The notes beneath the pieces were generated by a model, which saw only the letters and a program-made list of their open reading frames with translations, was not told the DNA's origin and made no database searches. From assembly GCF_018613935.1 (NCBI RefSeq), contig NZ_JAGGPF010000015.1, positions 1-64,000 of the forward strand: a stretch of 64,000 nt of DNA, in the 5' to 3' direction. The translations under genes were made by a program, and so were the position numbers. This DNA is from Agromyces sp. ISL-38 (GTDB lineage: Bacteria > Actinomycetota > Actinomycetes > Actinomycetales > Microbacteriaceae). This document shows, in pieces, positions 25,419 through 33,186 of this stretch (position 1 is the stretch's first letter; each line of letters begins with the position of its first letter).

Positions 25419-27473
25419 ATGACCATCCTCGATCCCGTCGCCTCGCCGACCGACACCGTCACGAGTATCGCGCACCCGCTCTCGAGCCTCTCCGCGGAGG
25501 AGTTCGTGCGGGTCCGCGACCTCGTCGCCGCGGCGCCCGACTTCACCCCGACCACCCGCTTCGCCTATGTGGGCCTCGACGAGCCGCACAAGCTCGAGGT
25601 GCTCGCGTGGCAGGACGGCGACGGGCCGCTGCCCGAGCGTCGCGTTCGCGTGATGCTGCTCGACATGGCGACCGGCCGCTCCACCGACAACATCGTGTCG
25701 CTCTCCACCGGTGAGTTCGTGTCGACGACCGTGCTCGATGGGTCGCGCGGACAGTTGCCGGTGCTCCTCGAGGAGTTCGAGGCCATCGGAGCGATCGTCG
25801 CCGACGACCCGCGCTGGGTCGAGGCCCTCGCCCGTCGCGGATGCACCCCGGACGACGTCGTATGCGTGCCGCTCTCGGCGGGGTACTACGACTACCCCGA
25901 AGAGGAGGGCCGCCGCATTCTCCGGGTGCTCGCGTTCCGGCAGGACCACCCGGCTGATCACCCCTGGGCGCACCCGGTCGACGGGCTGAGCGCCTACGTC
26001 GACGTCGCCAACCGCGAGGTGACCCGGCTCATCGATGCGGGACTCATCCCGATCCCTGCCGAGAGCGGCAACTTCGACGACCCGGCGGTGCAGGGCGAAC
26101 CGCTCACGACGCTGAAGCCGATCTCGATCACCCAGCCCGAGGGGCCGAGCTACTCGGTCGACGGCGAATGGGTGAGCTGGGCGAACTGGCGCTTCCAGGT
26201 GGGCTTCGACACCCGCGAGGGCCTCGTGCTGCGCCAGTTGTCGTTCACCGACGCCGGCGAGGAGCGCCCCATCATCTACCGCGCCTCGATCAACGAGATG
26301 CTCGTGCCCTACGCCGACCCGTCACCCGTGCGCTTCTGGCAGAACTACTTCGACACAGGGGAGTACCTCTTCGGGCGCTTCATGAACTCCCTTGCACTCG
26401 GATGCGACTGCGTCGGCGAGATCCACTACTTCGATGCCGTGCTCGCCGACGAACTCGGCAACCCGTTCACCATCGAGAACGGCATCTGCATGCACGAGGA
26501 GGACTTCGGCACCCTCTGGAAGCACTCCGACATGTTCACCGGCTCGAACGAGGTGCGCCGCTCGCGCCGGCTCGTGATCAGCTTCTTCACGACGGTCGGC
26601 AACTACGACTACGGCTTCTACTGGTACCTCTACCTCGACGGCACGATCGAGTGCGAGGCGAAGCTGACCGGCATCCTCTTCACCTCGGCCTACCCCGGAC
26701 TCGACGCCGACGGCAACGACTACCCGTATGCGAGCGAGGTGGCGCCCGGACTCGGCGGCCCGTACCACCAGCATCTCTTCAGCGCGCGCCTCGACATGAT
26801 GGTCGACGGCATCTCGAACGCCGTCGACGAGGTCGACGTCGCGCGGGTGCCGATGGGCGCGGGCAACGAGCACGGCAACGCGTTCACCAAGCAGGTCACG
26901 CGCCTCACGAGCGAGGCCGGGTCAGGGCGGGTGGCGGATGCCTCGGTCTCACGTGCGTGGTTCATCTCGAACACCGAGAAGGTGAACCGCATGGGCCGGC
27001 CGACCTCATACGTGCTGTACCCGCAGGAGGCGCCGGTGCTGCTCGCCGACGACGCGTCATCGATCGCGAAGCGCGCCGAGTTCGCCACGAAGCACCTCTT
27101 CGTCACCAAGTACGATCCGACCGAGCGGTACGCGGCGGGCGACTTCGTGCACCAGAACCCCGGCGGTGACGGAATCACGAGGTACATCGCCGACGATGCA
27201 TCCGTCGACGGCGAAGACCTCGTCGTGTGGCACACGTTCGGGCCGACGCACTTCCCGCGCCCGGAGGATTGGCCGGTCATGCCCGTCGACTACGCGAAGT
27301 TCACGCTGAAGCCGCACGGCTTCTTCGGCAAGAACCCGGCGCTCAACATTCCGGCTCCGGATGCCGCGGCGCACTGCGCTCCGGGCAGTCACGCGGGTCA
27401 CGATCACACGGGTCACGACGCGCACTCGGGTCATGACCACGCCGGTCACGGCCGCGACCGCGCCGGTCACTAG
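25419..27473 (+). CDS. Copper-containing amine oxidase with His-rich tail
   Basis: 684 residues, a complete topaquinone enzyme that oxidises primary amines to aldehyde, ammonia and peroxide. The cofactor precursor is Tyr396 in TVGNYDYGFYW; the copper ligands are His450 and His452 (PYHQHLF) and His611 (GPTHFPRPEDWPVMP); the catalytic base is Asp312 (YFDTGEYLFG). No signal peptide, as in Arthrobacter phenethylamine and histamine oxidases. Unusual is the C-terminal extension after PDAAAHCAPG: about ten His in 35 residues, in GHDH/DHTGH-type repeats, which may bind or buffer copper. Expressed with the upstream permease; the last gene follows 10 bp on. Confidence 0.96.
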   Translation: MTILDPVASPTDTVTSIAHPLSSLSAEEFVRVRDLVAAAPDFTPTTRFAYVGLDEPHKLEVLAWQDGDGPLPERRVRVMLLDMATGRSTDNIVSLSTGEFVSTTVLDGSRGQLPVLLEEFEAIGAIVADDPRWVEALARRGCTPDDVVCVPLSAGYYDYPEEEGRRILRVLAFRQDHPADHPWAHPVDGLSAYVDVANREVTRLIDAGLIPIPAESGNFDDPAVQGEPLTTLKPISITQPEGPSYSVDGEWVSWANWRFQVGFDTREGLVLRQLSFTDAGEERPIIYRASINEMLVPYADPSPVRFWQNYFDTGEYLFGRFMNSLALGCDCVGEIHYFDAVLADELGNPFTIENGICMHEEDFGTLWKHSDMFTGSNEVRRSRRLVISFFTTVGNYDYGFYWYLYLDGTIECEAKLTGILFTSAYPGLDADGNDYPYASEVAPGLGGPYHQHLFSARLDMMVDGISNAVDEVDVARVPMGAGNEHGNAFTKQVTRLTSEAGSGRVADASVSRAWFISNTEKVNRMGRPTSYVLYPQEAPVLLADDASSIAKRAEFATKHLFVTKYDPTERYAAGDFVHQNPGGDGITRYIADDASVDGEDLVVWHTFGPTHFPRPEDWPVMPVDYAKFTLKPHGFFGKNPALNIPAPDAAAHCAPGSHAGHDHTGHDAHSGHDHAGHGRDRAGH

Positions 27474-27482
27474 GCGGCCCGC

Positions 27483-28013
27483 ATGGTCGAGGTGCTCCAC
27501 CTCGCCGCGGTGTTCCCGGCCGCAGTCGGGCTCTGCTGTGCGGTCGGCGACCGCCGCAGCAGGGCCCGATCGGTCGTGCCGGCGGCAGCGATGCTGATCG
27601 CGATGATCGCCATGGCGACCGGGTGGCCGGCGGTGTCGCCGCTCGTCTGGGCCGGTGCGCTCGTCGTGCTCGGCATTGGGGCCGCGGCCCAGCTCAGGGT
27701 CCGTGCGGGAGGCGGTGGCGGGCACGGCAGGCAAATGCAGCTGCATCGGGCGCTCGGACTGGTGCTCGGTGCCGCGCTCCTCGTCGTCTCGACGGCAACC
27801 CACGAGGGAGTCGCGGGTTCCGGGCATCCGGCTCATCCGACGCTCGGGTCACCCCTCGCCGTGACGCTCGCGGGAGCGGCCGGCTACCTGGTCTTCACGG
27901 CCTGGCTCGTGGCGCGCTCCACCCGCCGCCGTTCCCCGCTCGTCGGCGCCGTGGAGGCATCCGCGATGGGACTCATGACCGCGCTCATGGCGATCGCGCC
28001 GCTCGCGGGCTGA
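27483..28013 (+). CDS. DUF5134-like membrane protein
   Basis: 176 residues, starting 10 bp after the oxidase stop. Five or so membrane segments with VSTATHEGVAGSGHPAHPTL and GGGGGHGRQMQLHRALGLVL between them; the several loop His could meet the copper chemistry of the oxidase. It resembles the DUF5134 proteins of actinobacteria, with medium confidence. Role unknown; operon position suggests a link with the oxidase. Confidence 0.7.
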   Translation: MVEVLHLAAVFPAAVGLCCAVGDRRSRARSVVPAAAMLIAMIAMATGWPAVSPLVWAGALVVLGIGAAAQLRVRAGGGGGHGRQMQLHRALGLVLGAALLVVSTATHEGVAGSGHPAHPTLGSPLAVTLAGAAGYLVFTAWLVARSTRRRSPLVGAVEASAMGLMTALMAIAPLAG

Positions 28014-28133
28014 CACGTGGTGCAAGTTCACGGCAGAGCCGCACTCTTCCGTCGGAGGCACCGAGTTCGCGTCCTCCGGCCGAAGAGCGTCACTCTCGCG
28101 TGGTCGGCGACAAGGTGCGCGGCCGCCGCGGCC

Positions 28134-28904
28134 TCAGTAGAGGTCGGGCGACGGGGTCGACGCCTGGCGGATCGAGACATCCGCGTGGCGGTCGAAGCGG
28201 TATCCGATGCCGCGCACCGTGCGAACGATGTCCTGGTAGTGCGCGAGCTTCGAACGAAGGCGCCGCACGTGCACGTCGATCGTGCGCTCGCTCGGGGCCT
28301 CGTCGTCGGCGTCCCACAGGTTCTCGATGAGCTCCTGGCGGTCGATCGTGCGACCCTCGCGCAGCACGAGGAACTGCAGCAGCTCGAATTCCTTGTAGGT
28401 CAGGCCCGCGGCCTCCCCGTCGAGCAGCACGCGCTTGCGTGAGATGTCGATGATGACGCCGTTGGGGTGCCGGTCGGTGTCGTCGTTGCTGTCGCGGCGC
28501 TGCTTGGCGAGCGCGGCGGGGTCCTGCAGGGCGAGGCGCACGACGTCGACGTCGCGGCCGCCTGCACCCTCGGGAGCGAGGGCGACGGCCGCGTAGGTCT
28601 CGGCTGACGGGGCGACTTCGGCGGTGAGGGCGCGCAGCGCCTCGACGATGCGGTGCAGCGTCGTGCCGTCTTCGGCGGCCTTGGTCTCGTCGATGCCGAC
28701 GTAGAGCACGAAGCCGCGGGCCTCGGTGCCCTCGGGCACGGCGCGGACGCGCGGCGCGTCGGAACGAGCGGCCTCGGTCGCGGCATCCGTCGTGGGCGTC
28801 GAGGCCGGACGGGGCGAGATCGAGACGGAGCGGAGCGGAGCACCGGGCTGCGCCGGGGCGGTGCGAACGGGAGCGGTGCGAGCGGGAGCGAATGCGAGAG
28901 ACAT
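28134..28904 (-). CDS. Winged-helix (OmpR-type) regulator without receiver domain
   Basis: 256 residues from the ATG at 28904. The C-terminal 100 residues are a full OmpR/PhoB DNA-binding domain: IIDISRKRVLLDGEAAGLTY KEFELLQFLVLREGRTIDRQELIENLW, RTIDVHVRRLRSKLAHYQDI VRTVRGIGYRF. The N-terminus is not a receiver: there is an Ala/Pro-rich disordered part (1-70), then a small domain (FVLYVGIDETKAAEDGTTLH RIVEALRALT) with no phospho-acceptor pattern. It should be controlled by something other than a histidine kinase. The family seems common in Microbacteriaceae. Confidence 0.85.
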   Translation of the reverse strand: MSLAFAPARTAPVRTAPAQPGAPLRSVSISPRPASTPTTDAATEAARSDAPRVRAVPEGTEARGFVLYVGIDETKAAEDGTTLHRIVEALRALTAEVAPSAETYAAVALAPEGAGGRDVDVVRLALQDPAALAKQRRDSNDDTDRHPNGVIIDISRKRVLLDGEAAGLTYKEFELLQFLVLREGRTIDRQELIENLWDADDEAPSERTIDVHVRRLRSKLAHYQDIVRTVRGIGYRFDRHADVSIRQASTPSPDLY

Positions 28905-29402
28905 GACGAAATCCTTGTGTGAAGGGTGCAACAGCAGACCCACGGAGCGGGGTCGGGGCGAAAGGCCGTGCGGCCGGGCGAACCCTCGAGATTCGACGGG
29001 TTCAGTGGAGTCGTGGCCGATCGGGATGCGGATCGGCTGCGAGACTCGGCGGTGGGGTCGCGGTCAGCGGCACATTCGACAACACATTGGCGCGCGCATC
29101 GGCATCATCATGCCGTGAATCCTGAGAGCGCCGGGGGCGGTCAGGTTGCGTGCGGTGTCAGTCATGGGCGTCAGTCAAACCGAAGTTCTCGCATGTGTCA
29201 ATTCATGACGCCGAGATGACGGGGTGTGACATCGCACGCGGTGCGCGTCAGCGCCGGTCATTCGGAGGAACCGGGTGAGCGGATGTCACGCGCGCAAGAT
29301 TCTGCGAGGAATCGCGGATACAGAAAATCTTCCCCAGTAGCATTGCCAACCGGCGTGGCGCCCGTCGAAGATCCTTCGGAGCGACGGATGCCATAGCAGA
29401 AC
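28905..29402. other. 500-bp intergenic region upstream of the winged-helix regulator
   Basis: No coding frame is convincing. It is less GC-rich than its surroundings at 29150-29210 and 29290-29345 (GTCAAACCGAAGTTCTCG, ATACAGAAAATCTTCC). It probably holds the promoter and control sites of the regulator gene (minus strand) and the 3' region of upp. TGTCA/TGACG-type motifs recur near 29155-29225 but form no clear palindrome. Confidence 0.45.
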
Positions 29403-30035
29403 TCAGACCGTGCCGTAGAGGCGATCGCCGGCGTCGCCGAGGCCCGGCACGATGTATCCCAGCTCGTTCAGGCGCTCGTCGACCGCGCCGAGCACGATCG
29501 TGACCTCGCGGCCGTGGAGGGCCTGCTCGACCGCGGCGAGGCCCTCGGGGGCGGCGAGGATGCAGATGGCCGTGACATCCGTGGCCCCGCGGTCGAAGAG
29601 GTACTCGATGGCGGCAGTGAGCGAACCGCCCGTGGCGAGCATGGGGTCGAGCACGAAGCACTGCCGGTCGGAGAGGTCTTCGGGCAGGCGCTCGGCGTAG
29701 GTGGTCGGCTCGAGCGTCTCTTCGTTCCTGGCCATGCCGAGGAAGCCGACCTCGGCCGTCGGCAGGAGCTTCACCATGCCCTCGAGCATGCCGAGGCCCG
29801 CCCGCAGGATCGGAACGATGAGCGGCTTCGGATCGGCGATGCGGACGCCGGTCGTCGCCGCGACGGGGGTCACGATGTCGACGGGCTCGACGCGCACGCC
29901 GCGCGTGCCCTCATAGGCGAGCAGCGTCATGAGCTCTTCGACGAGCGAACGGAACTGCGGAGACGGGGTCTTCACGTCGCGGAGCACCGTCAGCTTGTGA
30001 GTGATGAGCGGGTGGTCGGCAACGTGGACTCGCAT
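29403..30035 (-). CDS. upp: Uracil phosphoribosyltransferase
   Basis: 210 residues. [51 protein letters not shown] and the PRPP loop [26 protein letters not shown] mark UPRT, which makes UMP from uracil and PRPP in pyrimidine salvage. The ends [12 protein letters not shown] are as expected. On the minus strand TAGACT ends 7 nt before the ATG, so a leaderless mRNA is likely. Confidence 0.97.
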   Translation of the reverse strand: MRVHVADHPLITHKLTVLRDVKTPSPQFRSLVEELMTLLAYEGTRGVRVEPVDIVTPVAATTGVRIADPKPLIVPILRAGLGMLEGMVKLLPTAEVGFLGMARNEETLEPTTYAERLPEDLSDRQCFVLDPMLATGGSLTAAIEYLFDRGATDVTAICILAAPEGLAAVEQALHGREVTIVLGAVDERLNELGYIVPGLGDAGDRLYGTV

Positions 30036-30143
30036 GGGCTCGAGTCTACTGAGCGGGTTCCGGCAGGCTAGCGCCAGAACACGGCGACGACGATGTTCGC
30101 GATCGCGGCCACGCCCGCAGCGCCGGCCACATTCGCCGGGTTA

Positions 30144-30159
30144 GTAAGCGTTCACTTAC
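30144..30159. promoter_or_regulatory. Candidate TetR operator
   Basis: Palindrome GTAAG-CGTTCA-CTTAC, 41 bp before the TetR start codon, between it and the divergent upp gene. GTAAG...CTTAC is a common type of TetR-family box. TACGAT at about 30168 could be the -10 box. Confidence 0.6.
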
Positions 30160-30200
30160 CACGATGCTACGATACGAGGAGTCCGGTGTACAGGAGGCCC

Positions 30201-30845
30201 ATGTCGACGCGCGACCGCATTCTCGATGCCGCGGCCGAGGTCATGTCCGAGCGCGGCATCGCCGCGTCCACGACCCGGGCGATCGCCCGTGCGGCCGGGT
30301 GCTCCGAGGCGCTGCTCTACAAGTACTTCGAGGACAAGCAGCAGATCTTCCTCGCCGTGCTCATGGAGCGGATGCCGATCGCAGGGGGTCCGAGCGGTGC
30401 GGGCGGCCCAGGCGGCCCAGGCGGCCCTGGCGGAACGGGTAGCGCGGAGGGCGCCGGCGCCGGCACGTCGGCCCCGCTCGCCGACGTGCTCGCCGATCTC
30501 GTGCAGCGCATGTTCGAGTTCTTCGTGGCCTCGTTCCCGATGGCGGCGTCGATCTTCGGCTCGCCTGCGCTCCTCGCCGAGCATCGCGAGTCGGTTCGCG
30601 CGCGCGGCTACGGCCCCGAGGGCGCCATCACCCTGGCCACCGCGCAACTCGCGCGCGAACAGCAGGGCGGCCGCATCCGAGTCGACGCCGACCTCGAATC
30701 GGCGACCTCGGTGCTCGTGGGCTTCGCCTTCCACCAGGCGTTCCTCGCCCTCTTCGACGGCCGCGACTCTCTGCCCGCCGACGCCGTGCCGCGGGCGGTC
30801 GCCGTGGCGCTGCCGTATCTCGAGCCGGCCGGCGACGATGCGTGA
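30201..30845 (+). CDS. TetR-family transcriptional regulator
   Basis: 214 residues; the ATG at 30201 follows AGGAGG, so the upstream extension is rejected. [61 protein letters not shown] 30-residue Gly-rich linker ([17 protein letters not shown]...) encoded by nearly identical 9-bp units separates the DNA-binding and ligand domains; this is unusual, as TetR domains normally pack together. The stop overlaps tadA by 8 bp. Targets unknown. Confidence 0.92.
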   Translation: MSTRDRILDAAAEVMSERGIAASTTRAIARAAGCSEALLYKYFEDKQQIFLAVLMERMPIAGGPSGAGGPGGPGGPGGTGSAEGAGAGTSAPLADVLADLVQRMFEFFVASFPMAASIFGSPALLAEHRESVRARGYGPEGAITLATAQLAREQQGGRIRVDADLESATSVLVGFAFHQAFLALFDGRDSLPADAVPRAVAVALPYLEPAGDDA

Positions 30846-31323
30846 GCTCGAGATCCACCGCGAGTGGATGCGGCTCGCCCTCGCCGAGGCCGAGGCCGCA
30901 CCGGCGACTCGTGACGTGCCGGTCGGCGCCGTGGTCGTGAACGGCGACGGCGTCGTGATCGCCTCACGGCGCAATGAGCGCGAGCTCCTCGGCGACCCGA
31001 CCGCGCACGCCGAGCTCCTCGCACTCCGCACCGCCGCCGAGGCCTACGGCGACTGGCGCCTCACGGACTGCACGCTCGTCGTCACCCTCGAACCATGCAT
31101 CATGTGCGCGGGGGCGATCCTCGCGGCTCGCATCCCGACCGTCGTGTTCGGCGCGTGGGACGAGAAGGCCGGCGCCGCCGGCTCGCTCTACGACGTGCTG
31201 CGCGACCGCAGGCTCAACCATCGCGTCGAGGTGATTCCGGGCGTCGAAGCGGATGCGGCGGCGCGGCTGCTCGTCGAGTTCTTCGACGATCCGCTGCGCC
31301 GCCCGCCGCCGCGCTGGGCCTGA
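30838..31323 (+). CDS. tadA: tRNA adenosine(34) deaminase / CMP-dCMP deaminase family
   Basis: 161 residues from the ATG at 30838 inside the end of the TetR gene. Zinc deaminase motifs: TAHAELLAL (His ligand and catalytic Glu) and [15 protein letters not shown] (two Cys). [16 protein letters not shown] and the C-terminal [15 protein letters not shown] are typical of TadA, which converts A34 to inosine in tRNA-Arg(ACG). That very tRNA is encoded at 16823-16895. Confidence 0.93.
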   Translation: MRELEIHREWMRLALAEAEAAPATRDVPVGAVVVNGDGVVIASRRNERELLGDPTAHAELLALRTAAEAYGDWRLTDCTLVVTLEPCIMCAGAILAARIPTVVFGAWDEKAGAAGSLYDVLRDRRLNHRVEVIPGVEADAAARLLVEFFDDPLRRPPPRWA

Positions 31324-31348
31324 GCCCTCGCCGAACGGATGCCTCGGC

Positions 31349-32311
31349 CTACTCGAGGCCCTTGATCACGATCGTGTCGGTCGGCGGGGCCGCGAGGTTC
31401 GGGTCGACGTAGACGTCGGGTTCGACGTAGATGACGCGCGCCGCAGGCACGGCATGCCGGATGCGCTGCTCGATGACGTTCGTCGCCGTGGCCACCTCGA
31501 GCAGCCGCTGGTCGGAGTGGAAGCCCACCTTCGCGGCGACGAGCAACTCGTCGGGGCCGAGGTAGAGGGTCTTCATGTGGATGATGCGCTCCACCTCGGA
31601 CCCGGCGAGGATCGCCTGCTCGATCTTCTCGTGGTCGGCGTCGGTCGCACCCTCACCCACGAGGAGGCTCTTGGTCTCGATGCCGAGCACGATCGCGACG
31701 ACGATGAGCAGCGTTCCGATGAACAGCGTGCCGATCGCGTCGAAGAGGGGATTGCCGGTCAGCACGGTGAGGCCCACGCCGATGAACGCGAAGACGAGGC
31801 CGAGGAGGGCGGCGACGTCTTCGAGGAGTACGACTGGGAGCTCGGGCGCCTTCGCGTGACGCACGAACTGCACCCAGCCCTGCTTGCCGCGCACGTGGTT
31901 CGACTCCTTGACCGCGGTGCGGAGCGAGAACGACTCGAGCACGATCGCGATCGTGAGCACGAGCATCGGCAGCCACCAGTGATCGAGCTCATGCGGATGC
32001 TGCAGCTTGTCGACACCCTCGGAGATCGAGAACACGCCGCCGACGGAGAAGAGGATGATCGACACCACGAAGGCGTACACGTAGCGCTCTCGTCCGTATC
32101 CGAACGGGTGCTCCTTGTCGGCCGACCTCTTCGACTGGCGACCGCCGAAGATGAGCAGCAGCTGGTTGCCGGCATCGGCGACGGAGTGCACCGCCTCGGC
32201 GAGCATCGACGCCGAGCCCGAGAATCCCCACGCGATGAACTTCGTGATCGCGATGCCGGTGTTGGCGAGGAATGCCGCGATGATGGCCCTGGTGCCGCCT
32301 GATGCGCTCAT
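31349..32311 (-). CDS. Cation diffusion facilitator family transporter
   Basis: 320 residues. ANTGIAITKFIAWGFSGSAS MLAEAVHSVADAGNQLLLIF carries the helix-2 HxxxD site; the central HPFGYGRERYVYAF loop and LLEDVAALLGLVFAFIGV give the second site; the cytosolic C-terminal domain begins after GIETKSLLVGEGA. It exports zinc, manganese or iron-type divalent ions in exchange for protons. The ATG at 32311 lies 6 nt from a TAGGAT box that also belongs, on the other strand, to proC. Confidence 0.93.
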   Translation of the reverse strand: MSASGGTRAIIAAFLANTGIAITKFIAWGFSGSASMLAEAVHSVADAGNQLLLIFGGRQSKRSADKEHPFGYGRERYVYAFVVSIILFSVGGVFSISEGVDKLQHPHELDHWWLPMLVLTIAIVLESFSLRTAVKESNHVRGKQGWVQFVRHAKAPELPVVLLEDVAALLGLVFAFIGVGLTVLTGNPLFDAIGTLFIGTLLIVVAIVLGIETKSLLVGEGATDADHEKIEQAILAGSEVERIIHMKTLYLGPDELLVAAKVGFHSDQRLLEVATATNVIEQRIRHAVPAARVIYVEPDVYVDPNLAAPPTDTIVIKGLE

Positions 32312-32317
32312 ACGCCA

Positions 32318-32327
32318 ATCCTAGGAT
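32318..32327. promoter_or_regulatory. Shared palindromic -10 box for divergent CDF gene and proC
   Basis: ATCCTAGGAT contains TAGGAT on both strands. On the plus strand it ends 7 nt before the proC ATG (32335); on the minus strand it ends 6 nt before the CDF ATG (32311). The two start codons are only 23 bp apart, leaving no room for 5' UTRs in either direction. Confidence 0.65.
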
Positions 32328-32334
32328 GGGTCGC

Positions 32335-33186
32335 ATGAGCCCTGAAGCACCCGTCACCCTGCCCTCGATCGCCTTCCTCGGAGCCGGGTCGATGGCTCGC
32401 GCCATCCTCTCCGGCCTGCTGCAGCCCGGAGTCGTCGTCGACGGCGGCATCCGTGCCACCAACCGCAGCGCGGCACGGGCGGCGGAGCTGCACGACCTGC
32501 CTGGCGTCACCTCATTCGCCACCGAGACGGATGCCGCGGCGAACCGAACGGCCGTCGCCGGCGCGAAGATCGTGGTCGTCGCCGTCAAGCCCGCGATGGT
32601 GCCCGACCTGCTGCGCGAGATCGCCGACGCACTGGATCCCGGCACGGTCGTGATCTCGGTCGCCGGGGGCGTGACCGTGGCGACCTTCGAGTCGCTGCTG
32701 CCCGAATCGGTCTCGGTCATCCGTTCGATCCCGAACACCCCCGCGGTCGTCGGCCGAGCGGTCACCGGTGTCTCGGCGGGCACGCGATCGAGCGACGACG
32801 ACCTCGCGCTCGCCGTGACGCTCTTCGAGGCGGTCGGCGAGGTGCTCGTGGTGCCCGAGTCGCAGCTCGACGCGCTGTCGTCGATCTCGGGCTCGGGCCC
32901 CGCCTACGTCTTCTACCTCATCGAGCAGTTCACGGCGACGGCGGTCGACAAGGGGTTCACCCCCGAGCAGGCTGCCGTGATGGTGCAGGGCACGTTTCGG
33001 GGCGCGAGTGAGCTGCTCGCGGCATCCGACGACTCGCCGATGGAGCTGCGCCGCCGCGTCACGAGCCCCAAGGGCACGACCGAACGCGCCATCGCGGTCT
33101 TCGAAGAGGCCGCGCTCAAGCAGACCTTCGACCGGGCGACGGATGCCGCGCTCGCTCGCGCCCGCGAGCAGGCGGCCGGGGCGTGA
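32335..33186 (+). CDS. proC: Pyrroline-5-carboxylate reductase
   Basis: 283 residues. The ATG at 32335 is favoured because the earlier ATG at 32326 overlaps the -10 box. SIAFLGAGSMARAILSGLLQ is the NADP-binding start; KIVVVAVKPAMVPDLL, SVIRSIPNTPAVVGRAVTGV and the C-terminal signature SSISGSGPAYVFYLIEQ are all present. It makes proline from pyrroline-5-carboxylate. The stop overlaps the GH20 GTG as GTGA. Confidence 0.96.
   Translation: MSPEAPVTLPSIAFLGAGSMARAILSGLLQPGVVVDGGIRATNRSAARAAELHDLPGVTSFATETDAAANRTAVAGAKIVVVAVKPAMVPDLLREIADALDPGTVVISVAGGVTVATFESLLPESVSVIRSIPNTPAVVGRAVTGVSAGTRSSDDDLALAVTLFEAVGEVLVVPESQLDALSSISGSGPAYVFYLIEQFTATAVDKGFTPEQAAVMVQGTFRGASELLAASDDSPMELRRRVTSPKGTTERAIAVFEEAALKQTFDRATDAALARAREQAAGA

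Noticed and set aside
24651..25973. 440-codon open frame on the minus strand
   Set aside because: Lies across the permease and amine oxidase genes with repetitive RDE-type composition; not a protein.
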